Shown here: piece after piece, positions 9,740 to 22,134 of the stretch | Position numbering within the stretch: position 1 is the first letter of the stretch | Layout: every line of letters begins with the position of its first letter | Source of the DNA: Apostichopus japonicus | Taxonomy: Eukaryota > Echinodermata > Holothuroidea > Aspidochirotida > Stichopodidae | DNA length: 64,000 nucleotides | Assembly (NCBI RefSeq): GCF_037975245.1 | Contig: NC_092565.1 | Span: 11,652,499 to 11,716,498, forward strand | Direction: 5' to 3' | Notes under the pieces: model-generated | What the model was told of the DNA's origin: nothing | Databases searched by the model: none | Seen by the model: the letters and a program-made list of their open reading frames with translations, nothing else | Program-made: the position numbers and the translations under genes

Positions 9740-10346
9740 GATGCATCTGCAAGATCTGACCCTCGTTCGAGATTTTGAGATCTCTTTAGTGTAGCGGGTA
9801 TTGGCTTAAGTGTGTGATCCAATGGTCAGAACGAGTGGGCAGAATGAATCGGATTCTATATATGAGGGGGGTTGTAGAGTCGATCCAAGACTCGAGAAGG
9901 CTTTTAATATCTGTCGTGGGTGTATAAATGTCATGGTTGGACACTTGCGGGCCCTCTCGTAGGGTCGGCCGTCGTTTCTTCGCGACCATGTGTTGCAACT
10001 CGGCGCTCTCACGGGGTTCATCCACTCCCCCCCCCCCCCCCCGTGAGCAGAGGTGTCCCTCCGTGCACACGTATATATCAACGTTCAGATATGAGGCTTT
10101 CGCGGACGGGAGTCCACCCGAGACTCGAAAAGGCTCCTTGCCTGTGGTGCGTAAATATTTTTGCACGTCTAGACTCTTGCTGGCCTTCTCGGTAGGGTCA
10201 GCCGTCGTTTCATCGCGACCATGTGTTGCAACTCGGCGCTCAGAGCGGGGGTTTTCACCCACTCGCCCCGTGAGCAGAAGGTTCTTTCGTGCATATTATC
10301 TACAAACCCAGATATTGAGCTTTTTCATCCGCAGAACCCCCGGTGG
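9740..10346 (+). repeat. Module C-B, copy 3
   Basis: 607 bp with a 16-C run at 10027-10042; GATATGAGGCTTTCG in half 1. Confidence 0.9.
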
Positions 10347-10880
10347 AGAAGAGAGAGAAGAGAGAGAGAGAAGAGAAGAGAGGAGAGATAAAAAGGGAGA
10401 AGAGAGAAGGCTTCTCGCGTTGCTTGGTGGATGGCACGAGTGTCATGCGACCTTGCGGAGGGTAGAGCGGCAGGCCGAAGGCGACGGCAGGCCGGCCCGA
10501 TTCACCCGCAGAGATCTGGATCTCATTCGAGAATTCGAGATCTCGTGGGGGACAGTCGGGAGGGGCAGTCGATCAGAGAGAAAGGAGAAGGGAGAGATGA
10601 GAGATGAGAGAGGAAGGAGAAGTGAGAAGGGAGAAGGCTTCTCGTGTTTTTTGTTGGTTGGCACAAGTGTCATGAGAGAAAGGAGAGATGATAGAGAAGG
10701 GAGAAGAGAGAAGGCTTCTCGCGTTGCTTGGTGATTGGCACGAGTGTCATGCGACCGGGCGGAGGGCAGAGTCGCAGGCCGAAGGCCGAAGGCGACGGCA
10801 GGCCGGCCCGATTCACCCACAGAGATCATCGGTCTCGTTCGAAGTTTCGAGATCCCGTGGGGGGTAGTCGGGAGGGGTAG

Positions 10881-11485
10881 TCGAGTCGATCCGATACTCG
10901 AGAAGGCCTTCAATATCTGTCGTATGTGTATAAATGTCATGGTTGGACTCGTGCAAGATATATCCGGGAGCAACCCCGACACTCCTCTGAAAATACGGGT
11001 TGCTCCCAGGTGAGAAGGTCGATTGTGTGGTCGATGGCACGAGTGTCATGCGACCGGGCGAGGGCCGAGTATTTAGCCGACGGTGACGGTGACACTCGCC
11101 CCGTGAAGAAACGGTCAGATATCGAGCTTTCATCACGGGACCCGTTCGGGCTTGTTGCCGTTGCTGCGACCATGTGTTGCACTCGGCGCTCTGTACGGGC
11201 TTTTTCATCCAAGCAACGAATGCACGCTCGAGGCGTGCGATTGCTCTCCTCTATAACAGTGGACGAGCCGTCGCCCTCCCGCGTCGCTTCGAACCGGTCC
11301 CGTGTCCAAGGCGGGACCACTGCGACTCCTCTCGAAACGACCCAGTCGACTCGGGTAGAGATATACACCTCGAGAATCCCTTCGGGCGGTTCTTCGATCA
11401 CTGTACCGTAATAGCACGGCATCGAAGGTTGAGGATTGAGAGAGAAAGGGGAGTGAGAGAGCGACTCCAGGATGGCGTCGACCGT
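10881..11485 (+). other. 5' ETS-like segment 4 (B-type patch)
   Basis: 605 bp. Near 11,088-11,105 GTGACACTCGCCCCGTGA replaces the usual GGCAGGCCGCCCGATGG; CACTCGCCCCGTGA is characteristic of module B. About 20 bp before the 18S fragment are missing. Confidence 0.65.
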
Positions 11486-11661
11486 TACCTGGTTGATCCT
11501 GCCAGTAGTCATATGCTTGTCTCGAAGATTAAGCAATGCACGGCTAAGTACAATCCTGAACATACAAGAGAAACTGCAGATGGCTCAATAGATCAGTTAT
11601 GGTTTATTGGAGAAAGTCTTATACCATGGATAACTGTGGTAATTCTAGAGCTTATACTAAT
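11486..11661 (+). pseudogene. 18S rRNA 5' fragment, copy 4
   Basis: CAATAG in place of CATTAG. The upstream ETS has lost about 20 bp, so GATGGCGTCGACCG is followed directly by the fragment. Confidence 0.92.
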
Positions 11662-12013
11662 GAGAGAGAAAGGAAAAGGGAGAAGAGAGAAGGCTTCTCG
11701 CGTTGCTTGGTGGATGGCACGAGTGTCATGCGACCGGGCGGAGGGCAGAGTCGTAGGCCGAAGGCGACGGCAGGCCGGCCCGATCTACCCGCAGAGATGA
11801 GAGAGAAAGTAGAATAGAGAGATGAAGAATGAGAGAGGAAGGAGAAGAGAGAAGGCTTCTCGCGTTGCTTGGTGGCTGGCACGAGTGTCATGCGACCGGG
11901 CGGAGGGCAGAGCGGCAGGCCGAAGGCGACGGCAGGCCGGCCCGATTCACCCGCAGAGATCTGGATCTCGTTCGAGAATTCGAGATCTCGTGGGGGCAGT
12001 CGGGAGGGGGCAT

Positions 12014-12476
12014 TCGAGTCGATCCGAGACTCGTGAAGGCTTTCAATATCTGTCGTGTGTGTATAAATGTCATGGTTGGACACTTGCGGGCCCTCTCGTA
12101 GGGTCGGCCGTCGTTTCTTCGCGACCATGTGTTGCAACTCGGCGCTCTCACGGGGTTCATCCACTCACCCCCGTGAGCAGAGGTGTCCCTCCGTGCACAC
12201 GTATATATCAACGTTCAGATATGAAGCTTTCGCGGACGGGAGTCCACCCGAGACTCGAAAAGGCTCCTTGCCTGTGGTGCGTAAATATTTTTGCACGTCT
12301 AGACTCTTGCTGGCCTTCTCGGTAGGGCCAGCCGTCGTTTCATCGCGACCATGTGTTGCAACTCGGCGCTCAGAACGGGGGTTTTCACCCACTCGCCCCG
12401 TGAGCAGAAGATTCTTTCGTGCATATTATCTACAAACCCAGATATTGAGCTTTTTCATCCGCAGAACCCCCGGTGG
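12014..12476 (+). repeat. Module B, copy 5
   Basis: 463 bp, interrupted C run (CACTCACCCCCG), one change at GTAGGGCCAGCC in half 2. Confidence 0.9.
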
Positions 12477-12849
12477 AGAAGAGAGAAGAGAGAGAAGAGA
12501 GAGAGAGGAGAGATGAAAGGGAGAAGAGAGAAGGCTTCTCGCGTTGCTTGGTGGATGGCACGAGTGTCATGCAACCTGGCGGAGGGTAGAGCGGCAGGCC
12601 GAAGGCGACGGCAGGCCGGCCCGATTCACCCGCAGAGATCTGGATCTCGTTCGAGAATTCGAGATCTCGTGGGGGGCAGTCGGGAGGGGCAGTCGACCAG
12701 AGAGAAAGGAGAAGGGAGAGATGAGAGATGAGAGAGAAAGGAGAGGGGAGAAGGGAGAAGAGAGTAGGCTTCTCGCGTTGCTTGGTGGATGGCACGAGTG
12801 TCATGCGACCTGGCAGAGTGGCGGGTCGAAGGCGACGGCAGGCCGGCCC

Positions 12850-13448
12850 GATGCATCTGCAAGATCTGACACTCGTTCGAGATTTTGAGATCTCTTTAGT
12901 GTAGTGGGTATTGGCTTAAGTGTGTGATCCAATGGTCAGAACGAGTGGGCAGAGTGAATCGGATTCTATATATGAGGGGGGTTGTAGAGTCGATCCAAGA
13001 CTCGAGAAGGCTTTTAATATCTGTCGTGGGTGTATAAATGTCATGGTTGGACACTTGCGGGCCCTCTCGTAGGGTCGGCCGTCGTTTCTTCGCGACCATG
13101 TGTTGCAACTCGGCGCTCTCACGGGGTTCATCCACTCCCCCCCCGTGAGCAGAGGTGTCCCTCCGTGCACACGTATATATCAACGTTCAGATATGAAGCT
13201 TTCGCGGACGGGAGTCCACCCGAGACTGGAAAAGGCTCCTTGCCTGTGGTGCGTAAATATTTTTGCACGTCTAGACTCTTGCTGGCCTTCTCGGTAGGGT
13301 CAGCCGTCGTTTCATCGCGACCATGTGTTGCAACTCGGCGCTCGGAGCGGGGGTTTTCACCCACTCGCCCCGTGAGCAGAAGGTTCTTTCGTGCATATTA
13401 TCTACAAACCCAGATATTGAGCTTTTTCATCTGCAGAACCCCCGGTGG
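12850..13448 (+). repeat. Module C-B, copy 4
   Basis: 599 bp; TGTAGTGGGTA in C and GCGCTCGGAGCGG in half 2, both also in the copy at 51,847. Confidence 0.9.
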
Positions 13449-13974
13449 AGAAGAGAGAGAAGAGAGAGAGAGAAGAGAAGAGAGGAGAGATGGAAGGGAG
13501 AAGAGAGAAGGCTTCTCGCGTTGCTTGGTGGATGGCACGAGTGTCATGCGACCTTGCGGAGGGTAGAGCGGCAGGCCGAAAGCGACGGCAGGCCGGCCCG
13601 ATTCACCCGCAGAGATCTGGATCTCGTTCGAAAATTCGAGATCTCGTGGGGGACAGTCGGGAGGGGCAGTCGATCAGAGAGAAAGGATAAGGGAGAGATG
13701 AGAGATGAGAGAGAAAGGAGAAGTGAGAAGGGAGAAGGCTTCTCGTGTTTTTTGTTGGTTGGCACAAGTGTCATGAGAGAAAGGAGAGATGATAGAGAAG
13801 GGAGAAGAGAGAAGGCTTCTCGCGTTGCTTGGTGATTGGCACGAGTGTCATGCGACCGGGCGGAGGGCAGAGTCGCAGGCCGAAGGCGACGGCAGGCCGG
13901 CCCGATTCACCCACAGAGATCATCGGTCTCGTTCGAAGTTTCGAGATCTCGTGGGGGGTAGTCGGGAGGGGTAG

Positions 13975-14611
13975 TCGAGTCGATCCGATACTCGAGAAGG
14001 CCTTCAATATCTGTCGTATGTGTATAAATGTCATGGTTGGACTCGTGCAAGATATATCCGGGAGCAACCCCGACACTCCTCTGAAAATACGGGTTGCTCC
14101 CAGGTGAGAAGGTCGATTGTGTGGTCGATGGCACGAGTGTCATGCGACCGGGCGAGGGCCGAGTATTTAGCCGACGGTGACGGCAGGCCGCCCGATGGAG
14201 AAACGGTCAGATATCGAGCTTTCATCACGGGACCCGTTCGGGCTTGTTGCCGTTGCTGCGACCATGTGTTGCACTCGGCGCTCTGTACGGGCTTTTTCAT
14301 CCAAGCAACGAATGCACGCTCGAGGCGTGCGATTGCTCTCCTCTATAACAGTGGACGAGCCGTCGCCCTCCCGCGTCGCCCTCCCGCGTCGCTTCGAACC
14401 GGTCCCGTGTCCAAGGCGGGACCACTGCGACTCCTCTCGAAACGACCCAGTCGACTCGGGTAGAGATATACACCTCGAGAATCCCTTCGGGCGGTTCTTC
14501 GATCACTGTACCGTAATAGCACGGCATCGAAGGTTGAGGATTGAGAGAGAAAGGGGAGTGCGAGAGCGACTCCAGGATGGCGAACGGGCCTAGCCCGGTT
14601 CCGTCGACCGT
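13975..14611 (+). other. 5' ETS-like segment 5
   Basis: 637 bp; 13-bp duplication present, otherwise standard. Confidence 0.65.
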
Positions 14612-14787
14612 TACCTGGTTGATCCTGCCAGTAGTCATATGCTTGTCTCGAAGATTTAGCAATGCACGGCTAAGTACAATCCTGAACATACAAGAGAAAC
14701 TGCAGATGGCTCATTAGATCAGTTATGGTTTATTGGAGAAAGTCTTATACCATGGATAACTGTGGTAATTCTAGAGCTTATACTAAT
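14612..14787 (+). pseudogene. 18S rRNA 5' fragment, copy 5
   Basis: Carries the GATTTAGC variant seen in copies 1, 13, 17 and 21; otherwise majority sequence. Confidence 0.92.
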
Positions 14788-15405
14788 GAGAGAGAAAGGA
14801 AAAGGGAGAAGAGAGAAGGCTTCTCGCGTTGCTTGGTGGATGGCACGAGTGTCATGCGACCGGGCGGAGGGCAGAGTCGTAGGCCGAAGAAGACGGCAGG
14901 CCGGCCCGATCCACCCGCAGAGATGAGAGAGAAAGTAGAATGGAGAGATGAAGAATGAGAGAGGAAGGAGAAGAGAGAAGGCTTCTCGCGTTGCTTGGTG
15001 GCTGGCACGAGTGTCATGCGACCGGGCGGAGGGCAGAGCGGCAGGCCGAAGGCGACGGCAGGCCGGCCCGATTCACCCGCAGAGATATGGATCTCGTTCG
15101 AGAATTCGAGATCTCGTGGGGGCAGTCGGGAGGGGCATTCGAGTCGATCAGAGAGAAAGGAGAAGGGAGAGATGAGAGGTGAGAGAGAAAGGAGAGGGGA
15201 GAAGGGAGAAGAGAGAAGGCTTCTCGCGTTGTTCGGTGGATGGCACAAGTGTCATGAGAGAAAGGAGAAAGGAGAAGGGAGAGATGAGAGATGAGAGAGA
15301 AAGGAGAAGGGAGAAGAGAGTAGGCTTCTCGCGTTGCTTGGTGGATGGCACGAGTGTCATGCGACCTGGCAGAGTGGCGGGTCGAAGGCGACGGCAGGCC
15401 GGCCC

Positions 15406-16003
15406 GATGCATCTGCAAGATCTGACCCTCGTTCGAGATTTTGAGATCTCTTTAGTGTAGCGGGTATTGGCTTAAGTGTGTGATCCAATGGTCAGAACGA
15501 GTGGGCAGAGTGAATCGGATTCTATATATGAGGGGGGTTGTAGAGTCGATCCAAGACTCGAGAAGGCTTTTAATATCTGTCGTGGGTGTATAAATGTCAT
15601 GGTTGGACACTTGCGGGCCCTCTCGTAGGGTCGGCCGTCGTTTCTTCGCGACCATGTGTTGCAACTCGGCGCTCTCACGGGGTTCATCCACTCACCCCCG
15701 TGAGCAGAGGTGTCCCTCCGTGCACACGTATATATCAACGTTCAGATATGAAGCTTTCGCGGACGGGAGTCCACCCGAGACTCGAAAAGGCTCCTTGCCT
15801 GTGGTACGTAAATATTTTTGCACGTCTAGACTCTTGCTGGCCTTCTCGGTAGGGTCAGCCGTCGTTTCATCGCGACCATGTGTTGCAACTCGGCGCTCAG
15901 AACGGGGGTTTTCACCCACTCGCCCCGTGAGCAGAAGATTCTTTCGTGCATATTATCTACAAACCCAGATATTGAGCTTTTTCATCCGCAGAACCCCCGG
16001 TGG
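15406..16003 (+). repeat. Module C-B, copy 5
   Basis: 598 bp; C run interrupted as CACTCACCCCCG, a form otherwise seen in first-B copies 1 and 5. Confidence 0.9.
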
Positions 16004-16519
16004 AGAAGAGAGAAGAGAGAGAGGAGAGATGAAAGGGAGAAGAGAGAAGGCTTCTCGCGTTGCTTGGTGGATGGCACGAGTGTCATGCGACCTGGCGGAG
16101 GGTAGAGCGGCAGGCCGAAGGCGACGGCAGGCCGGCCCGATTCACCCGCAGAGATCTGGATCTCGTTCGAGAATTCGAGATCTCGTGGGGGACAGTCGGG
16201 AGGGGCAGTCGATCAGAGAGAAAGGAGAAGGGAGAGATGAGAGATGAGAGAGAAAGGAGAAGTGAGAAGGGAGAAGGCTTCTCGTGTTTTTTGTTGGTTG
16301 GCACAAGTTTCATGAGAGAAAGGAGAGATGATAGAGAAGGGAGAAGAGAGAAGGCTTCTCGCGTTGCTTGGTGATTGGCACGAGTGTCATGCGACCGGGC
16401 GGAGGGCAGAGTCGCAGGCCGAAGGCCGAAGGCGACGGCAGGCCGGCCCGATTCACCCACAGAGATCATCGGTCTCGTTCGAAGTTTCGAGATCTCGTGG
16501 GGGTAGTCGGGAGGGGTAG

Positions 16520-17156
16520 TCGAGTCGATCCGATACTCGAGAAGTCCTTCAATATCTGTCGTATGTGTATAAATGTCATGGTTGGACTCGTGCAAGATAT
16601 ATCCGGGAGCAACCCCGACACTCCTCTGAAAATACGGGTTGCTCCCAGGTGAGAAGGTCGATTGTGTGGTCGATGGCACGAGTGTCATGCGACCGGGCGA
16701 GGGCCGAGTATTTAGCCGACGGTGACGGCAGGCCGCCCGATGGAGAAACGGTCAGATATCGAGCTTTCATCACGGGACCCGTTCGGGCTTGTTGCCGTTG
16801 CTGCGACCATGTGTTGCACTCGGCGCTCTGTACGGGTTTTTTCATCCAAGCAACGAATGCACGCTCGAGGCGTGCAATTGCTCTCCTCTATAACAGTGGA
16901 CGAGCCGTCGCCCTCCCGCGTCGCCTTCCCGCGTCGCTTCGAACCGGTCCCGTATCCAAGGCGGGACCACTGCGACTCCTCTCGAAACGACCCAGTCGAC
17001 TCGGGTAGAGATATACACCTCGAGAATCCCTTCGGGCGGTTCTTCGATCACTGTACCGTAATAGCACGGCATCGAAGGTTGAGGATTGAGAGAGAAAGGG
17101 GAGTGCGAGAGCGACTCCAGGATGGCGAACGGGCCTAGCCCGGTTCCGTCGACCGT
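16520..17156 (+). other. 5' ETS-like segment 6
   Basis: 637 bp; 13-bp duplication present with one change (CCTTCCCGCGTCG), so the two copies of the duplication have begun to diverge. Confidence 0.65.
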
Positions 17157-17332
17157 TACCTGGTTGATCCTGCCAGTAGTCATATGCTTGTCTCGAAGAT
17201 TAAGCAATGCACGGCTAAGTACAATCCTGAACATACAAGAGAAACTGCAGATGGCTCATTAGATCAGTTATGGTTTATTGGAGAAAGTCTTATACCATGG
17301 ATAACTGTGGTAATTCTAGAGCTTATACTAAT
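17157..17332 (+). pseudogene. 18S rRNA 5' fragment, copy 6
   Basis: Majority sequence. Opens the shortest unit. Confidence 0.92.
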
Positions 17333-17981
17333 GAGAGAGAAAGGAAAAGGGAGAAGAGAGAAGGCTTCTCGCGTTGCTTGGTGGATGGCACGAGTGTCAT
17401 GCGACCGGGCGGAGGGCAGAGTCGTAGGCCGAAGGCGACGGCAGGCCGGCCCGATCCACCCGAAGAGATGAGAGAGAAAGTAGAATGGAGAGATGAAGAA
17501 TGAGAGAGGAAGGAGAAGAGAGAAGGCTTCTCGCGTTGCTTGGTGGCTGGCACGAGTGTCATGCGACGGGGCGGAGGGCAGAGCGGCAGGCCGAAGGCGA
17601 CGGCAGGCCGGCCCGATTCACCCGCAGAGATCTGGATCTCGTTCGAGAATTCGAGATCTCGTGTGGGACAGTCGGGAGGGGCAGTCGATCAGAGAGAAAG
17701 GAGAAGGGAGAGATGAGAGATGAGAGAGAAAGGAGAAGTGAGAAGGGAGAAGGCTTCTCGTGTTTTTTGTTGGTTGGCACAAGTGTCATGAGAGAAAGGA
17801 GAGATGATAGAGAAGAGAGAAGGCTTCTCGCGTTGCTTGGTGATTGGCACGAGTGTCATGCGACCGGGCGGAGGGCAGAGTCGCAGGCCGAAGGCGACGG
17901 CAGGCCGGCCCGATTCACCCACAGAGATCATCGGTCTCGTTCGAAGTTTCGAGATCTCGTGGGGGTAGTCGGGAGGGGTAG

Positions 17982-18603
17982 TCGAGTCGATCCGATACTC
18001 GAGAAGGCCTTCAATATCTGTCGTATGTGTATAAATGTCATGGTTGGACTCGTGCAAGATATATCCGGGAGCAACCCCGACACTCCTCTGAAAATACGGG
18101 TTGCTCCCAGGTGAGAAGGTCGATTGTGTGGTCGATGGCACGAGTGTCATGCGACCGGGCGAGGGCCGAGTATTTAGCCGACGGTGACGGCAGGCCGCCC
18201 GATGGAGAAACGGTCAGATATCGAGCTTTCATCACGGGACCCGTTCGGGCTTGTTGCCGTTGCTGCGACCATGTGTTGCACTCGGCGCTCTGTACGGGCT
18301 TTTTCATCCAAGCAACGAATGCACGCTCGAGGCGTGCGATTTCTCCTCTATAATAGTGGACGAGCCGTCGCCCTCCCGCGTCGCTTCGAACCTGTCCCGT
18401 GTCCAAGGCGGGACCACTGCAACTCCTCTCGAAACGACCCAGTCGACTCGGGTAGAGATATACACCTCGAGAATCCCTTCGGGCGGTTCTTCGATCACTG
18501 TACCGTAATAGCACGGCATCGAAGGTTGAGGATTGAGAGAGAAAGGGGAGTGCGAGAGCGACTCCAGGATGGCGAACGGGCCTAGCCCGGTTCCGTCGAC
18601 CGT
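17982..18603 (+). other. 5' ETS-like segment 7
   Basis: 622 bp; 2-bp loss at GCGATTTCTCC near 18,338 and private substitutions (CCTGTCCC near 18,391). Confidence 0.65.
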
Positions 18604-18777
18604 TACCTGGTTGATCCTGCCAGTAGTCATGCTTGTCTCGAAGATTAAGCAATGCACGGCTAAGTACAATCCTGAACATACAAGAGAAACTGCAGATGGC
18701 TCATTAGATCAGTTATGGTTTATTGGAGAAAGTCTTATACCATGGATAACTGTGGTAATTCTAGAGCTTATACTAAT
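18604..18777 (+). pseudogene. 18S rRNA 5' fragment, copy 7 (2-bp deletion)
   Basis: 174 bp: reads GTAGTCATGCTTGTC where the others have GTAGTCATATGCTTGTC. The AT loss falls in a near-universal stretch of SSU rRNA and is shared only with copy 9. Confidence 0.92.
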
Positions 18778-19128
18778 GAGAGAGAAAGGAAAAGGGAGAA
18801 GAGAGAAGGCTTCTCGCGTTGCTTGGTGGATGGCACGAGTGTCATGCGACCGGGCGGAGGGCAGAGTCGTAGGCCGAAGGCGACGGCAGGCCGGCCCGAT
18901 CCACCCGCAGAGATGAGAGAGAAAGTAGAATGGAGAGATGAAGAATGAGAGAGGAAGGAGAAGAGAGAAGGCTTCTCGCATTGCTTGGTGGCTGGCACGA
19001 GTGTCATGCGACCGGGCGTAGGGCAGAGCGGCAGGCCGAAGGCGACGGCAGGCCGGCCCGATTCACCCGCAGAGATCTGGATCTCGTTCGAGAATTCGAG
19101 ATCTCGTGGGGGCAGTCGGGAGGGGCAT

Positions 19129-19591
19129 TCGAGTCGATCCGAGACTCGTGAAGGCTTTCAATATCTGTCGTGTGTGTATAAATGTCATGGTTGGACACTT
19201 GCGGGCCCTCTCGTAGGGTCGGCCGTCGTTTCTTCGCGACCATGTGTTGCAACTCGGCGCTCTCACGGGGTTCATCCACTCCCCCCCGTGAGCAGAGGTG
19301 TCCCTCCGTGCACACGTATATATCAACGTTCAGATATGAAGCTTTCGCGGACGGGAGTCCACCCGAGACTCGAAAAGGCTCCTTGCCTGTGGTGCGTAAA
19401 TATTTTTGCACGTCTAGACTCTTGCTGGCCTTCTCGGTAGGGTCAGCCGTCGTTTCATCGCGACCATGTGTTGCAACTCGGCGCTCAGAACGGGGGTTTT
19501 CACCCACTCGCCCCGTGAGCAGAAGATTCTTTCGTGCATATTATCTACAAACCCAGATATTGAGCTTTTTCATCCGCAGAACCCCCGGTGG
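19129..19591 (+). repeat. Module B, copy 6
   Basis: 463 bp, standard, with an uninterrupted short C run. Confidence 0.9.
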
Positions 19592-19915
19592 AGAAGAGAG
19601 AAGAGAGAGAAGAGATCTGGATCTCGTTCGAGAATTCGAGATCTCGTGGGGGGCAGTCGGGAGGGGCAGTCGATCAGAGAGAAAGGAGAAGGGAGAGATG
19701 AGAGATGAGAGAGAAAGGAGAGGGGAGAAGGGAGAAGAGAGAAGGCTTCTCGCGTTGTTCGGTCGATGGCACAAATGTCATGAGAGAAAGGAGAAGGGAG
19801 ATGAGAGAGAAAGGAGAAGGGAGAAGAGAGTAGGCTTCTCCCGTTGCTTGGTGGATGGCACGAGTGTCATGCGACCTGGCAGAGTGGCGGGTCGAAGGCG
19901 ACGGCAGGCCGGCCC

Positions 19916-20099
19916 GATGCATCTGCAAGATCTGACCCTCGTTCGAGATTTTGAGATCTCTTTAGTGTAGCGGGTATTGGCTTAAGTGTGTGATCCAATG
20001 GTCAGAACGAGTGGGCAGAGTGAATCGGATTCTATATATGAGGGGGGTTGTAGAGTCGATCCAAGACTCGAGAAGGCTTTTAATATCTGTCGTGGGTGT
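19916..20099 (+). repeat. Module C-B, copy 6 (only C left)
   Basis: 184 bp. Breaks inside the promoter-like box after CTGTCGTGGGTGTC and joins an A copy at ATGCGACC; the TATAAATG core and all of B are missing. Confidence 0.9.
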
Positions 20100-20523
20100 C
20101 ATGCGACCTTGCGGAGGGTAGAGCGGCAGGCCGAAGGCGACGGCAGGCCGGCCCGATTCACCCGCAGAGATCTGGATCTCGTTCGAGAATTCGAGATCTC
20201 GTGGGGGACAGTCGGGAGGGGCAGTCGATCAGAGAGAAAGGAGAAGGGAGAGATTAGAGATGAGAGAGAAAGGAGAAGTGAGGAGGGAGAAGGCTTCTCG
20301 TGTTTTTTGTTGCTTGGCACAAGTGTCATGAGAGAAAGGAGAGATGATAGAGAAGGGAGAAGAGAGAAGGCTTCTCGCGTTGCTTGGTGATTGGCACGAG
20401 TGTCATGCGACCGGGCGGAGGGCAGAGTCGCAGGCCGAAGGCCGAAGGCGACGGCAGGCCGGCCCGATTCACCCACAGAGATCATCGGTCTCGTTCGAAG
20501 TTTCGAGATCTCGTGGGGGGTAG

Positions 20524-21142
20524 TCGATCCGATACTCGAGAAGGCCTTCAATATCTGTCGTATGTGTATAAATGTCATGGTTGGACTCGTGCAAGATATA
20601 TCCGGGAGCAACCCCGACACTCCTCTGAAAATACGGGTTGCTCCCAGGTGAGAAGGTCGATTGTGTGGTCGATGGCACGAGTGTCATGCGACCGGGCGAG
20701 GGCCGAGTATTTAGCCGACGGTGACGGCAGGCCGCCCGATGGAGAAACGGTCAGATATCGAGCTTTCATCACGGGACCCGTTCGGGCTTGTTGCCGTTGC
20801 TGCGACCATGTGTTGCACTCGGCGCTCTGTACGCGCTTTTTCATCCAAGCAACGAATGCACGCTCGAGGCGTGCGATTGCTCTCCTCTATAACAGTGGAC
20901 GAGCCGTCGCCCTCCCGCGTCGCTTCGAACCGGTCCCGTGTCCAAGGCGGGACCACTGCGACTCCTCTCGAAACGACCCAGTCGACTCGGGTAGAGATAT
21001 ACACCTCGAGAATCCCTTCGGGCGGTTCTTCGATCACTGTACCGTAATAGCACGGCATCGAAGGTTGAGGATTGAGAGAGAAAGGGGAGTGCGAGAGCGA
21101 CTCCAGGATGGCGAACGGGCCTAGCCCGGTTCCGTCGACCGT
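20524..21142 (+). other. 5' ETS-like segment 8
   Basis: 619 bp; lacks the GGGAGGGGTAGTCGAG that normally precedes the promoter-like box, so the A copy joins directly at TAGTCGATCC. Confidence 0.65.
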
Positions 21143-21318
21143 TACCTGGTTGATCCTGCCAGTAGTCATATGCTTGTCTCGAAGATTAAGCAATGCACGG
21201 CTAAGTACAATCCTGAACATACAAGAGAAACTGCAGATGGCTCATTAGATCAGTTATGGTTTATTGGAGAAAGTCTTATACCATGGATAACTGTGGTAAT
21301 TCTAGAGCTTATACTAAT
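21143..21318 (+). pseudogene. 18S rRNA 5' fragment, copy 8
   Basis: Majority sequence; followed by a short GTTCGGTGG A copy in place of the usual post-18S A copy. Confidence 0.92.
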
Positions 21319-21536
21319 GAGAGAGAAAGGAAAAGGGAGAAGAGAGAAGGCTTCTCGCGTTGTTCGGTGGATGGCACAAGTGTCATGAGAGAAAGGAGAA
21401 AGGAGAAGGGAGAGATGAGAGATGAGAGAGAAAGGAGAAGGGAGAAGAGAGTAGGCTTCTCGCGTTGCTTGGTGGATGGCACGAGTGTCATGCGACCTGG
21501 CAGAGTGGCGGGTCGAAGGCGACGGCAGGCCGGCCC

Positions 21537-22134
21537 GATGCATCTGCAAGATCTGACCCTCGTTCGAGATTTTGAGATCTCTTTAGTGTAGCGGGTATTG
21601 GCTTAAGTGTGTGATCCAATGGTCAGAACGAGTGGGCAGAGTGAATCGGATTCTATATATGAGGGGGGTTGTAGAGTCGATCCAAGACTCGAGAAGGCTT
21701 TTAATATCTGTCGTGGGTGTATAAATGTCATGGTTGGACACTTGCGGGCCCTCTCGTAGGGTCGGCCGTCGTTTCTTCGCGACCATGTATTGCAACTCGG
21801 CGCTCTCACGGGGTTCATCCACTCCCCCCCGTGAGCAGAGGTGTCCCTCCGTGCACACGTATATATCAACGTTCAGATATGAAGCTTTCGCGGACGGGAG
21901 TCCACCCGAGACTCGAAAAGGCTCCTTGCCTGTGGTGCGTAAATATTTTTGCACGTCTAGACTCTTGCTGGCCTTCTCGGTAGGGTCAGCCGTCGTTTCA
22001 TCGCGACCATGTGTTGCAACTCGGCGCTCAGAGCGGGGGTTTTCACCCACTCGCCCCGTGAGCAGAAGGTTCTTTCGTGCATATTATCTACAAACCCAGA
22101 TATTGAGCTTTTTCATCCGCAGAACCCCCGGTGG
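21537..22134 (+). repeat. Module C-B, copy 7
   Basis: 598 bp; CATGTATTGC in half 1 near 21,785. Confidence 0.9.

Larger units (their letters stand above)
7565..11485 (+). repeat. Array unit 3 (3,921 bp, extra B module)
   Basis: A blocks at 7741-8090, 8331-9032, 9502-9739 and 10347-10880. It has a half-length B (8091-8330), then re-enters the post-18S A sequence near 8700 without an 18S fragment and continues into a full B (9033-9501). This is what an out-of-register exchange between two A copies would give. Confidence 0.88.
11486..14611 (+). repeat. Array unit 4 (3,126 bp)
   Basis: A blocks at 11662-12013, 12477-12849 and 13449-13974. Its 18S fragment (CAATAG) and post-18S A copy (GATCTACCCGC) share variants with units 17 and 20, marking a common origin. 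Confidence 0.88.
14612..17156 (+). repeat. Array unit 5 (2,545 bp, no first B)
   Basis: A blocks at 14788-15405 and 16004-16519. The first B is missing: at about 15,140 the opening of B (ATTCGAGTCGATC) runs straight into purine tract AGAGAGAAAGG, a junction at the shared GTCGATC. Confidence 0.88.
17157..18603 (+). repeat. Array unit 6 (shortest, 1,447 bp)
   Basis: Contains only the 18S fragment, one A block (17333-17981, including a T6 copy) and an ETS-like segment. Both the B and the C-B modules are missing, so 18S fragments 6 and 7 are unusually close. Confidence 0.9.
18604..21142 (+). repeat. Array unit 7 (2,539 bp)
   Basis: A blocks at 18778-19128, 19592-19915 and 20100-20523. The C-B module is cut inside its promoter-like box and joined to an A copy at GTGTCATGCGACC near 20,098. 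The A copy that normally follows B is also truncated near 19,614. Confidence 0.88.

Noticed and set aside
9928-10734. The longest open frame (268 codons)
   Set aside because: It spans a C-B module, a GA tract and A copies without interruption only because of the local C-run length; equivalent frames in other units are broken at the C run.
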